In this document: positions 33,610 to 42,029 of the stretch, piece by piece | Numbering within the stretch: the first letter of the stretch is position 1 | How the letters are laid out: every line of letters starts with the position of its first letter | Assembly: GCA_043801445.1 (NCBI GenBank) | Contig: JAZDMB010000023.1 | Span: 1-64,000 of the forward strand | Length of the DNA: 64,000 nt | Origin: JAZDFP01 sp043801445 | GTDB lineage: Bacteria > Planctomycetota > MHYJ01 > JACQXL01 | Direction: 5' to 3' | The notes under the pieces: generated by a model | The model's database searches: none | What the model saw: the letters and a program-made list of their open reading frames with translations, nothing else | What the model was told of the DNA's origin: nothing | Position numbers and translations under genes: made by a program

Positions 33610-35841
33610 TTACCATACCGGTATCAGCATAATATGGTTCATAATTATCGTTGGTATATCGATATTGTTTTCTGTTATCTTTTTAAGAAGATTTATCTTA
33701 CTTCCATCCAGCAAGAATCCAAGCCCTGCCATCGTCTCAAAACGAACATAAGTATTATCAGTTTTATATGCTTCAACAAATGCCTGAACTGATTCCTTGT
33801 TACCCACTAATCCAAGCGTATGTAATGCATGAGACCTTAAATGAGGATTTTTTGTTTGGTTGGCTTGTTGAATTAACTTCGGTAAAACGATTTCTCTCTT
33901 ACCTAACATCGTTAAGGCAACTGCTAAATTAGTATGATAGGAGCATGGGGCCTTGTTTTTTTCTATCATATCCCATATCTTTTGTAAGACATCAACACCT
34001 TTCTGGTCTTGAATAATTCCCAAAGACAGGATGAGATAAGGCGCAAGAACAACATTATTGAAGCTTTCTTTAGTATAGAGCATATTGACTATTGTCGGAA
34101 CAGCCTCACTATCTCTAAGCAGTCCTAATCCAATTGCCGCAGCAGCCATACGCAAACTTCTTGATTTCTTATCTTCCAAAACCTTTCTTAAATCTGCTTT
34201 GGCTCTCTCATCACCGGTTAATGCTAAAGCAATCAACATCAATCCGTCAGCGTCATTAGATTTGTTTTTCTTAAATGCCTCAGAAATAAGGTCATAAGAT
34301 TTAGCATCTTTAGTTTGAACTAACGAAATAGCGGCTTCGCCCCGAAGAATTGCATCTTTATGCGTCAGGAATGGCAGGATAGAATCCTTTGCATCCGGAC
34401 CAATCAATCCTAATGCACTTACTACTGTTAATAGAACATTAGTTTCCCTTTCAGTGGCGGGTGTAGCCCTTTTCAGTTCATTCAATGCCTCTTTAGTTCC
34501 TATTCTGCCTAAACCTAACGCCGCATATGACCTGACTATCTGTTGTTCTCTCCTACCATTACTTGCATTAAGTAATTTACCTAAAATGGGAACTGCTGAA
34601 ACATCTTTGAGATTACCTAATGAAAGGCAGGCGCAGGATTTTACTTCAGTATTATCCTGGTCAGCCAGTATATTCTTCATTATTTTAGGTAATTCAGGGT
34701 CACCTGTTATATTACCCATTGCCAGAATTGCAAAACAACGTCTTAATGGCGGTGTTGTCTTATTCTGTGCTACCTCCTTTATAAGAGCGACAAAAGAGTT
34801 GTCACCTGACAAACTTGAACCTAATAAAATATTATTATTTATAAGGGATCTTGTCTCCGTCTTATTGGCCTTTTTCAGGATTTCTATAACTCTAACGGAA
34901 ACCGGGTTTTTAGCATCAATGGTTTTACCGAGTGCGATTGCTGCACTCAATGCTATATCTTGGTTTTTATCAGATATTGCCTGACCCAAGATTTTAAGAG
35001 CTTGCTCATAACCCGGATAGACTGTTACTGATTGCGAACCACTATCCTCAACGACCTTTACCCATTCAATAGATTCTCTAAAAGAAAGGTAGTTATCGCG
35101 ATTTCTGGTCCACCAGACTTCCCATGGTTCTGCTACGCCTAACAATGATGAGGTACCAACTTTCAAACTTCCGATAAAAGGCATCAATCCTACACTTAAT
35201 TCTGGGCGCCGTGCTGCTTGTGATACCGGACTTTTTACTCTTAGTCCCGGAGTAGTTGAATTCGGTATTTGTGGTTGTGTCGGTGCCGTCGGTTGTTCTG
35301 GCGCTATTGGAGCTGTTGGATTTGGTTGAGTTGTAGGTGGTGGTGAAGTAGGTGCCAACGGTGCTGATGGTTCCGGTGGTGCCGCTGGTTCCGGTGCTGA
35401 TGGTTCCGGAGCTGATGGTTCCGGAGCTGATGGTGCTGATGGTGCTGCTGGTTCTGGTGGTGCCTCTGGCGTAGGCGCTGGTTGATCAGGTTTAGGCGGT
35501 TCAGGTTTATCTGTCGGCTTATCTGCCGGTTTATCTGTCGGCTTATCTGCCGGCTTATCTGCCGGTTTATCTGCCGGTTTATCCGCTGGCTTATCTGCCG
35601 GTTTATCCGCTGGCTTATCCGCTGGTTTATCCGGTTTAGGTTTATCAGGTTTATTCGCAGGCTTATCCGCTGGTTTATCCGCAGGTTTTTTCGGCTCCTC
35701 CGGAGCCGGGCAATCATCCGGAATATCTGCATTTGCTCAGCCCGGCGGTGCGCCCACAGCATATTTTGTTTCTTCTAATACAAATAGAAATAAACCGATT
35801 AGCAAAAGCATCCCCACTATTACCAATTTAATGTGTTTCAT
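33610..35841 (-). CDS. HEAT-repeat surface protein with an in-frame TGA near its start
   Basis: 744 codons from the ATG at 35841. This ATG has a GGAG 9 nt upstream and overlaps the PilZ-like gene by 14 nt. The product has a signal helix (about 6-22), then TGA at codon 35 (35737-35739, minus strand), then in the same frame DIPDDCPAPEEPKK, about 15 PADK repeats, a Pro/Ala/Thr linker and an all-helical HEAT domain (about 215-740). No other stop interrupts it. A shorter start at 35358 (TTG) would lose the signal peptide. A perfect 7-bp hairpin with loop GGA begins 28 nt after the TGA. Options are a nonsense mutation, sequencing error, readthrough or selenocysteine. The HEAT part probably binds partner proteins. 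Confidence 0.6.
35500..35688. repeat. 12-bp coding repeat (PADK)n
   Basis: About 15 units of 12 bp, with codons GAT AAR CCN GCN encoding DKPA on the minus strand, inside the linker of the HEAT protein. Being a multiple of three, copy-number change keeps the frame. Confidence 0.7.
35692..35708 (-). promoter_or_regulatory. Hairpin downstream of the in-frame TGA
   Basis: On the minus strand CGGCTCC, loop GGA, GGAGCCG: a perfect 7-bp stem. It starts 28 nt and its loop about 36 nt after the TGA at 35737-35739, with G first in the loop. That lies at the edge of the range usual for a bacterial SECIS element, but it may be an unrelated palindrome. Confidence 0.4.
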
Positions 35842-36298
35842 ACCTATTCTCTCCTTTTTTTACGATTAAAATTTTCTTAGTATTATTCTCAAACTTTTTC
35901 ATGAATTCGTTAAGACGAAAACGATGTTTTTCAGGGATCTGGTCAATATGTAATCCTAATGAGATAGAACCATTGCTATTAATCCATTGGACCGAACAAA
36001 GCATATGGATTTTTTCTGAGAGACCATATTGAAAAAATAAAGTAACTTGAAATGGGTTAAGCGGTAAACTTCGGTTTGGTAATTCTATATCCGAAACCTC
36101 TATTTCTGATGAATTGATATTGCAAACCCGTGCAGAACCTTCTTCTATAATGTTGCCTTCAGGGACACTAACTAATACAAATCTAACGGGAATATCCAAA
36201 TCACATTTCCGTTGTTCGCTGAGGGTTCTCCCTTTAGAAGCATTCCCACCCGCGGTCCTTTCGGGGTCAACTTTGTTATGAATTTGCATTATATCCAT
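35828..36298 (-). CDS. PilZ-like domain protein
   Basis: 156 residues. The segment SEQRKCDLDIPVRFVLV, then SARVCNINSSEIEVSDIELP, then LCSVQWINSNGSISLGLHIDQI, follows the PilZ beta-barrel plan: a basic R-x-x-x-R-like start, then D/N-x-S-x-x-G-like turn, then V-W...G-L-x-F/I. The c-di-GMP-binding residues are not fully conserved, so it may be a non-binding member. AGAGG precedes the ATG. It is the first gene after a sigma-54 promoter (36361-36375), and its end overlaps the start of the HEAT gene, indicating an operon. PilZ assignment is by eye. Confidence 0.55.
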   Translation of the reverse strand: MDIMQIHNKVDPERTAGGNASKGRTLSEQRKCDLDIPVRFVLVSVPEGNIIEEGSARVCNINSSEIEVSDIELPNRSLPLNPFQVTLFFQYGLSEKIHMLCSVQWINSNGSISLGLHIDQIPEKHRFRLNEFMKKFENNTKKILIVKKGENRYETH

Positions 36299-36320
36299 AT
36301 TAATTACCTCTCGCTTGTGC

Positions 36321-36336
36321 CCCGATGTTCATCGGG
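36321..36336. repeat. Palindrome CCCGATGTTCATCGGG in the PilZ leader
   Basis: 16-bp hairpin between the predicted sigma-54 transcription start and the PilZ-like gene. Related CCCGAT...TCGGG palindromes occur at 17688-17702 and inside dinB at 22880-22894, so it belongs to a dispersed family. Confidence 0.5.
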
Positions 36337-36360
36337 ACACTATGCGATACTTTAGTAGTA

Positions 36361-36375
36361 GCAATTCCTGTGCCA
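36361..36375 (-). promoter_or_regulatory. Sigma-54 (-24/-12) promoter of the PilZ-HEAT operon
   Basis: Minus strand TGGCAC (36375-36370), 5 nt, TTGC (36364-36361), flanked by C and T: this matches the consensus YTGGCACR-N4-TTGCW. It lies about 63 bp before the PilZ-like ATG (36298), and transcription should start near 36350. The gene immediately upstream encodes a sigma-54 activator. Confidence 0.8.
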
Positions 36376-36472
36376 GATATGTGATAATCTTATAAGAAGT
36401 TATAACTATAATAATGGTATGCAGTTAGATAAAGTAGTCTTTAGGTGAATATGAAGATGAGATAACTAAAGT

Positions 36473-36511
36473 GTGATGTTATGCCACACAACAACAGAGG
36501 CATAATGTCAC
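36473..36511. promoter_or_regulatory. Inverted repeat, candidate enhancer (UAS) for the activator
   Basis: GTGATGTTATGCC (36473-36485) and GGCATAATGTCAC (36499-36511), 13-bp arms with 11 of 13 matching and a 13-bp spacer. It lies about 100-135 bp upstream of the sigma-54 promoter, the usual place for a bacterial enhancer-binding protein site, and just past the stop of the activator gene. Confidence 0.65.
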
Positions 36512-36524
36512 ATAAGCGGAACGA

Positions 36525-38108
36525 TTATTCCTGTATTCCTAATCGTTTTATCTTCCTATATAAATCACGGCGGTCTAATCTGAGCATTTTAGCACAGAGT
36601 GCTTTGTTGTAACCAGATTTTTGGAGTGATTGCTTAATAACTTCTCGTTCGGTTTTATCAATGATTTCGTTAAATGATTTATCTGGGAATGATTCAGCAG
36701 TCTGTGTCAATGGTTCTTTAAGCGGTGAGGTAAGATGTGGAGAAACCGTTTGGGCAGTAATTAATTCGCCTTCACCTGTTAAGGCACAGCATCGTTTAAT
36801 CTCGTTTTCTAATTCCCTGACATTACCGGGCCAGCGATAATCCAAGAATAACCGCATTACTTCTTCGGACACTGTTTTCTTTTTGGTCTTGGTCTCCTGG
36901 ACGACCTTGTTTAAAAGATGGTTCACCAATAGCGGAATATCCTCTTGACGTTCTCTTAACGGAGGCAGGTTGATAGTGATAACATTTAATCGATAATAAA
37001 GGTCGTCCCGGAAGGTACCTTTTTGGACTAATTGTTTTAGGTCTTGATTCGTAGCGGAGATGACTCTGACATTTACCTTAATGGGATTCTTTCCACCCAC
37101 AGGTCTAATCTCGCGTTCCTGCAGTGCCCTTAAGAGTTTCTTCTGCATTTCCTGGTCCATTATGCTGACCTCATCTAAGAAGAGTGTGCCGCCATCTGCC
37201 AATTCAAAAAGCCCTTTTTTATCCTTATCAGCGCCGGTAAAGGCGCCTTTGATATGCCCGAAGAGTTCGCTTTCCAATACTCCCGAGGCGAGTGCGGCAC
37301 AGTTTTCGGTAATAAAGGAATTAGCCTTACGCAGACCGTTAAAGTGAAGCGCCTTTGCGACTAATTCCTTGCCCGTCCCGGTCTCACCCTGAATCACTAT
37401 CGGATAATCGGTTGTGATGGCTTTATCTAAAAGTTTGTAGACCTCTCTCATCGCTTTACTATGCCCTATGATATTAGCAAACTGATATTTTTCATAAAGC
37501 GCCTTTTCTAATTCATTAATCCGCTTTGTATGTTCTTCAGTTTCTATTGCGGTTTTGACAACTTGTTCTACAGTCACATTTATAAAATTGAGCATTATCT
37601 CAAAAAGTTCATTAGAGATAGGGGTAATATCAAAGTATGCTTTTTTCAATTGTTCTAAATCTACACCCATACTTTTTACTCGTTCTGCAATCTGTTGCCA
37701 TTCGGTCTCGTTGGGTTTATGAAGAAGTAGTCCACAATATGTGGAGACACAGCCACAATACTTATTGCGAACAATTATGGGAATAGACACCTCAACCAAA
37801 CCTGTATAACAAGGACAAAACTCAGACTTATGAGTAGTTAAAATTCGTGCGCGGGATTGTTTTGCTAATTTCAAACACCGTAGTTTCCCTTTCTTTGTCT
37901 CCCAAATAAGGTCGCAAAATGGGAAAGAAAAAGATTCAGATGGTCCCCGAATGTGATCAAACTCATCCTGTGTGATACCCATCGCATCAAAATCACTAAA
38001 TACCATATTTCTTTTAAATATCCGTTTAAATAAAATCCTGGCTTGCTGAAATAAAGGTGAAGCAAAAACTTTTTTCCAGACCTCGGCGTTTAATTTAATT
38101 TGTTCCAT
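36525..38108 (-). CDS. PocR-domain sigma-54-dependent transcriptional activator
   Basis: 527 residues. The N-terminal PocR-type sensory domain (about 15-165) is cysteine-rich (CLKLAKQ, EFCPCYTG, NKYCGCVSTYCGL), suggesting a metal or Fe-S-linked or small-ligand sensor. A coiled linker (about 190-210) leads to the AAA+ domain (about 215-440): Walker A GETGTGKE, the sigma-54-contacting GAFTGA loop, Walker B GTLFLDEV and the LREREI/PLRERQEDIP arginine-finger region. The Fis-type HTH is at about 485-525 (NKALCAKMLRLDRRDLYRKIKRLG). The target is very likely the adjacent promoter at 36361-36375 through the inverted repeat at 36473-36511. Confidence 0.92.
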   Translation of the reverse strand: MEQIKLNAEVWKKVFASPLFQQARILFKRIFKRNMVFSDFDAMGITQDEFDHIRGPSESFSFPFCDLIWETKKGKLRCLKLAKQSRARILTTHKSEFCPCYTGLVEVSIPIIVRNKYCGCVSTYCGLLLHKPNETEWQQIAERVKSMGVDLEQLKKAYFDITPISNELFEIMLNFINVTVEQVVKTAIETEEHTKRINELEKALYEKYQFANIIGHSKAMREVYKLLDKAITTDYPIVIQGETGTGKELVAKALHFNGLRKANSFITENCAALASGVLESELFGHIKGAFTGADKDKKGLFELADGGTLFLDEVSIMDQEMQKKLLRALQEREIRPVGGKNPIKVNVRVISATNQDLKQLVQKGTFRDDLYYRLNVITINLPPLRERQEDIPLLVNHLLNKVVQETKTKKKTVSEEVMRLFLDYRWPGNVRELENEIKRCCALTGEGELITAQTVSPHLTSPLKEPLTQTAESFPDKSFNEIIDKTEREVIKQSLQKSGYNKALCAKMLRLDRRDLYRKIKRLGIQE

Positions 38109-38109
38109 A

Positions 38110-38330
38110 TATACTAAAGTTCAAAGGTTCAAGAGTTCAATGGTTCAAGAGTTCAAAGGCTTACGAGATTAGTTACCAGACATTTCTAACAGGGTCAAGG
38201 AAAACAGCCACAGATTACACGGATTAATAGTATGTAGTATAAAGTATGAAGTAGTTAGTATAATTTAACCGCAGAGTTCGCAGAGGAATTATTTTTCTCG
38301 GCGTTCTCAGCGTCTCGGCGGTAAAGTATG
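38110..38330. repeat. Mixed word-like intergenic repeats
   Basis: Holds GTTCAAGAGTTCAA direct repeats (38112-38157), AGCCACAGATTACACGG (about 38205), GTATGTAGTATAAAGTATGA (about 38231-38250, shared with 24660-24679) and an ACCGCAGAG.../...CTCGGCGGT inverted repeat (about 38268-38325) that runs into the stop end of the GT4 gene. No gene is present in the gap. Confidence 0.5.
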
Positions 38331-39638
38331 TGGGGCTGAATAATTCTGATTATAGACCTCTTTCACCGCCTTGAAATTATTTTCCATAGAGTATTTGGAA
38401 GCGCATAACGAGGCGACCTTGCCCATATTTTCACGCCAGACTTTATCAAGTAAGAAGATAATCTTTTCCGCAATCGCTTTGGTATCGGATGGTTCGTCTA
38501 TTATAAAAGAGTCTATGGCATTGTTAATAATCTCCGATGCGCCGGCTATCCGCGTGGTAATCACCGGCAGTCCGCTTGCCATCGCCTCCAAGCAAACATT
38601 GCCAAATGGTTCGTATAGCGTGGGGAATAATAATATATCGCTTGCCGCATAATAACGTTCAATTTGGGATTGGGCGCCCGGGAATAATACCTGATTTCCG
38701 ATGCCGTGTCTTTTGGCCAATGCCTGATATTTGTTCACATTCCCCTTGCCGATTACCAGCAGTTTAATATTAGCGCGCAGTAGCAAGTTTTCCGAGCTTC
38801 TCAGCCCGCTTGTACCCCGAGGGGCATTAGAAAGTTCTCGGTCGGGGTGAGGACTAATATGTTTATCTTTATCTCTAATTATGGTCCTTTCTAACGGGGC
38901 GCGGAGATTTTCAGGAACAGCCGCAAGTCCTTCTATGGCATATCTCAATCCTTTCCGCTCAAAACCGCTGCCGACAAAAAGAAGCACTACTTCATTTTCG
39001 GTTATTCCTAATTCGTTTCTGGTTTCCGCACGATATTTATTCTTGCCGGACGGGTTAAAACGGGCAAGGTCAATTCCGTTGTAAATAACATTGATATCCT
39101 CGTCAGGAATATGGTAATACCGCTGGACTTCTTCTTTGACTTTATTAGAGATGCAGATAATCTTCTTATATGCTCCGGAATCAAAACTCTTCTTTTCCAG
39201 AGACATAATAATCCGGTTTCTCGGATTAAGATACTGGATGGCTCTACCGAAAATATTTTTCATTGACGGATGCCGGTGTTTGAGATATTCCCAGTGGCAG
39301 CCGCTTCCGACCCGATAGACCTGCCTGGCTGAAGAACCGGTCAGGCGGGCATCCTGATAATAAGTCCTGCCGAAATGTTGGATGATATCAAATTTATCTT
39401 CTTTAAGCATTCCGGCAACATTCCTGGCAAAGAAGAAATATTTTAATGGCGGATAAAAAGGGAAAGCCGGGACAGTATGCAATATTATCCGGTCTGATTT
39501 CGGCTGTTCAAATGCCTGATGGCAGAAGATATGGATTTCGTTGCCTTCTTTAGCCAGATATTCAGCCAGATGATAGGCGTAACGCTCCACACCTCCTTTT
39601 GACTCTGAATAATTATAAATTACAAAAGCGATTCGCAT
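38307..39638 (-). CDS. Family-4 glycosyltransferase, envelope glycan synthesis
   Basis: 443 residues, GT-B fold. N-terminal YNYSESKGGVERYAYHLAEYL is the acceptor side. NVIYNGIDLARFNP and LLFVGSGFERKGL lead into the donor domain, and the nucleotide-sugar motif is FPTLYEPFGNVCLEAMASGLPVITT, with the E-x7-E pattern. It resembles WaaG-type LPS core transferases. Between EGLAAVP and NIKLLVIGKGN (about residues 247-293) is a 45-residue low-quality insert (ENLRAPLERT...SSENLLLRA) that ordinary GT4 enzymes lack and that is encoded by repeat-like DNA. A neighbouring S23-type gene and GT2 are upstream in the same direction. Confidence 0.85.
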   Translation of the reverse strand: MRIAFVIYNYSESKGGVERYAYHLAEYLAKEGNEIHIFCHQAFEQPKSDRIILHTVPAFPFYPPLKYFFFARNVAGMLKEDKFDIIQHFGRTYYQDARLTGSSARQVYRVGSGCHWEYLKHRHPSMKNIFGRAIQYLNPRNRIIMSLEKKSFDSGAYKKIICISNKVKEEVQRYYHIPDEDINVIYNGIDLARFNPSGKNKYRAETRNELGITENEVVLLFVGSGFERKGLRYAIEGLAAVPENLRAPLERTIIRDKDKHISPHPDRELSNAPRGTSGLRSSENLLLRANIKLLVIGKGNVNKYQALAKRHGIGNQVLFPGAQSQIERYYAASDILLFPTLYEPFGNVCLEAMASGLPVITTRIAGASEIINNAIDSFIIDEPSDTKAIAEKIIFLLDKVWRENMGKVASLCASKYSMENNFKAVKEVYNQNYSAPHTLPPRR

Positions 39639-39644
39639 AATAAT

Positions 39645-39700
39645 AAGGTTGAGGTTAAGGCTAAGGTTAAGACTAAGGTTAAGGTTAAGGTTAAAGTTAA
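39645..39700. repeat. GGTTAA-type hexanucleotide tract
   Basis: AAGGTTAAGGTTAAGGTTAA-like hexamer repeat, about eight units with variation, at the 3' edge of the S23-type gene. A related CAGCCTTAACCT tract is at about 40086-40140 on the other side of that gene, inside the GT2 coding end. Confidence 0.65.
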
Positions 39701-40071
39701 GACAAAGAAGTAGATTTAGGACGAAGAGTTTTTATGAGTTTATTCAACTCAACAGCAATTTCCTCTAACAATTCTCTTGTAAGGGAATAAGTCTTGTTAT
39801 TAATATATCCTAAGTCTTTAGCCACAAGTAAATGGTTTATTGTTTCGTATAATGAACCTCTGGCATTCAGATAGAATTTTATTTTATCTAAGGCGTGATG
39901 TCGACCAAAACCTTCAGCAATATTAGCTGAAATAGACAAAACTGACCGTCTGATTTGGGAAACCAAAATATATAATTCCTCGGAAGGAAATGCAGCAGTA
40001 AGTTCCCATATTTTCAAAACTACAGTATGCGCCTTTTGCCATACCGGCATTGCCTCAAATGTATCGTACAT
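39697..40071 (-). CDS. Four-helix bundle protein, S23/IVP family
   Basis: 124 residues, matching the 'four helix bundle protein' family first known from 23S rRNA intervening sequences. Signature parts are MPVWQKAHTVVLKIWELTAAFP, LVSQIRRSVLSISANIAEGFGR, KIKFYLNARGSLYETINHLLVA and a Leu/Glu-rich last helix. The function in bacteria is unsettled. The ATG overlaps the stop of the GT2 gene by 1 nt (TAATG). Hexamer repeats flank it on both sides, so it may be a small mobile or repeat-associated cassette. The unusual SKSTSLS-type tail is partly encoded by the hexamer tract. Confidence 0.88.
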   Translation of the reverse strand: MYDTFEAMPVWQKAHTVVLKIWELTAAFPSEELYILVSQIRRSVLSISANIAEGFGRHHALDKIKFYLNARGSLYETINHLLVAKDLGYINNKTYSLTRELLEEIAVELNKLIKTLRPKSTSLS

Positions 40072-40916
40072 TATCCTTTACCCTTATTACTATCCTTATT
40101 CTCAACCTCAGCCTCAGCCTTAACCTCAGCCTTAACCTTACTCATCTCCCACATTTTAGCATACTTGATAAAGACATAATAGGCAGAAGAGACCGAAATA
40201 ATAAAGCCGGCCAACCCGTCTAAAAATCCCAATTTCAATATGTATGTTTCAATAAATTTTACAGGCGGTCTAAAAAGGATATTACAAAGACAGAATGTTT
40301 TGCCTTCGTTCAGCAGCGCTTCTGAGGAGGCATCGGAAAAACGGTCTATGGTCTTAATCTGATGGGAAATATTCTTGTAGGTGTAATGTATGATATCATA
40401 ATTCAGTTTTTTAGCGGCAGCTGATTTTTCCATAATGATGCGGTCATGCGGGTCGCGCCCGCCCCATATGGCTTTACTCTTCCTGAAAAGACGTATCTTG
40501 TAATCAGGATACCAACCGCCGTGATTTATCCATTTGCCCAGATAAAAGGTATGGCGTTTCATCAGATAACCGTCAAATGCCTTATAATCGCCTGATTTCC
40601 ATTCTGAAATAACAGCATCACGCAGCTGGTCGGATATGACCTCATCAGAATCCACCGATAAAACCCAGTCATTCTTGGCTAAAGAAAGTGCGTGGTTTTT
40701 CTGGTTGACAAAACCGGGCCATTTGTTCCGGAAAACCTTATCGGTGTATTCGCGGCATATCTCAACGGTCTTATCCACGCTGAAAGAATCCACAATAACT
40801 ATCTCTCCGCCGTAGTCCTTCACCCACTTAACACTCTCCAAACACCGCCTGATATTGTTTTCTTCATTGAAACAAACAATACAAACAGAAATCGGTCCCG
40901 ATAATTGCTCTGTCAT
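40071..40916 (-). CDS. Family-2 glycosyltransferase, LPS core type
   Basis: About 281 residues from the ATG at 40916, which gives an ATGA overlap with the upstream heptosyltransferase; an in-frame start at 40931 is the alternative. GT-A motifs are SVCIVCFNEENNIRRCLES, IVIVDSFSVDKT, NQKNHAL and the DSDE metal site (DSDEVI). RKSKAIWGGRDPHDRI follows, and a membrane-associated helix lies near residues 225-255. The best match is the WaaE/KdtX-like family of LPS core transferases. The C-terminus ends in a Lys/Glu/Ala repeat (VKAEVKAEAEVE) encoded by hexamer DNA. Confidence 0.87.
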   Translation of the reverse strand: MTEQLSGPISVCIVCFNEENNIRRCLESVKWVKDYGGEIVIVDSFSVDKTVEICREYTDKVFRNKWPGFVNQKNHALSLAKNDWVLSVDSDEVISDQLRDAVISEWKSGDYKAFDGYLMKRHTFYLGKWINHGGWYPDYKIRLFRKSKAIWGGRDPHDRIIMEKSAAAKKLNYDIIHYTYKNISHQIKTIDRFSDASSEALLNEGKTFCLCNILFRPPVKFIETYILKLGFLDGLAGFIISVSSAYYVFIKYAKMWEMSKVKAEVKAEAEVENKDSNKGKG

Positions 40917-41923
40917 AAATATTTTTCGCACTCTTTATACACTTCGCCTACTGAAATAGATTTCATACACCGATGATCAGTCGGACAGGTCCGTTTGAGA
41001 CAGGGACTGCAGGAGATTTCCTTGCGAATAATCGTATGATTATTGCCGAAAGGCGGCGTAGTCACCGGGTCAGTCGGTCCGAAAATAGCCACGACCGACG
41101 TCTTTACTGCCGCGGCAACATGCATTGTCCCGGTATCATTGGTAACCAATAACCTGCAGGATGATAACAAACCGGCCATCTGGGTAATCGAGGTTTTACC
41201 GGTATAATTCAGCAGATTAGGATGGTTGACTTTAGAAGCGATATCGAAATTCAATTTTTCTTCGGCCGGACTGCCGAATAATATTATCCGCGCTTTTTTA
41301 TTATTGATTAAATCTTTGGCTAAATGGACATATCGTTCCGAAAGCCAGCACTTTGCCGAGCCATAGGTAGCACCGGGATTGAATCCGATTAAAAAATGGT
41401 CCTTGATATTACGGGTATTATCAGCAACCCAGTCCCTTGTTATTTTAGGTATGGTAATCCTCGGCGCTGAAAATGACACGGGTCTTCCCCAGATATTCAG
41501 AAGATTAAGAAAATAATAGACCCGATGCCGGGTAAGGCTTTCTTTGGTGCGCGGCAGTGTCTGTGTTAATAATTTACTTCTTGAATCGCCGGCATATCCA
41601 ATCCGATTCGGAATCTTACTCAAAAAACCTATCAAGGCGGAATGGAACGAACGCGGCAGAATCAACGCCAGATCAAATTCCTTACCCCGAATTTGTTTTA
41701 TCATTCTGTAGTCGGCGCTGAGACTCTTGATGCCGTGCCGTGATTCGTAACTGATAACCTCATTAATATCCGGCTCGTGCCGGAATAAATCCTCCAATTC
41801 TGATTTGACCAATACCGCCAGATAACTCTCAGGGAAAAGAGCCCGCACACCTTTAATAGTAGGCAGGCTCATCACTGCATCGCCCAGCCAATTAGGCACC
41901 TTAACCAAAATCCTTTTATACAT
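40913..41923 (-). CDS. waaF: ADP-heptose:LPS heptosyltransferase II-like (GT9)
   Basis: 336 residues, usual length. It should transfer L-glycero-D-manno-heptose to the LPS inner core. Motifs: VKVPNWLGDAVMSLPTI at the N-terminus, IGFNPGATYGSAKCWL at the inter-domain start, TNDTGTMHVAAAVKTSVVAIFGPTDP and the C-terminal SCSPCLKRTCP...CM cysteine cluster common to the family. Assignment to type II over other GT9 enzymes is by overall pattern. Its stop overlaps the GT2 start (40913-40916). Confidence 0.85.
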   Translation of the reverse strand: MYKRILVKVPNWLGDAVMSLPTIKGVRALFPESYLAVLVKSELEDLFRHEPDINEVISYESRHGIKSLSADYRMIKQIRGKEFDLALILPRSFHSALIGFLSKIPNRIGYAGDSRSKLLTQTLPRTKESLTRHRVYYFLNLLNIWGRPVSFSAPRITIPKITRDWVADNTRNIKDHFLIGFNPGATYGSAKCWLSERYVHLAKDLINNKKARIILFGSPAEEKLNFDIASKVNHPNLLNYTGKTSITQMAGLLSSCRLLVTNDTGTMHVAAAVKTSVVAIFGPTDPVTTPPFGNNHTIIRKEISCSPCLKRTCPTDHRCMKSISVGEVYKECEKYL

Positions 41924-42029
41924 ACATTATTCTCTTACCCATTTCAAACGGGACACGGATTGACTCCATAATTATCAGCGTGCCGTATCCTGCCTGATGA
42001 ATTAGGTTTATATCATATCATTCCTAATG

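Noticed and set aside
35304..35778. Arg/Asn-rich and Arg/Phe/Ile-rich open frames over the PADK region
   Set aside because: They are other-frame readings of the 12-bp repeat; the PADK frame continues into a real HEAT domain and from a real signal peptide.
39645..39700. Telomere-like GGTTAA repeat marking a replicon end
   Set aside because: It is short, imperfect, internal, and flanked by ordinary genes on both sides.
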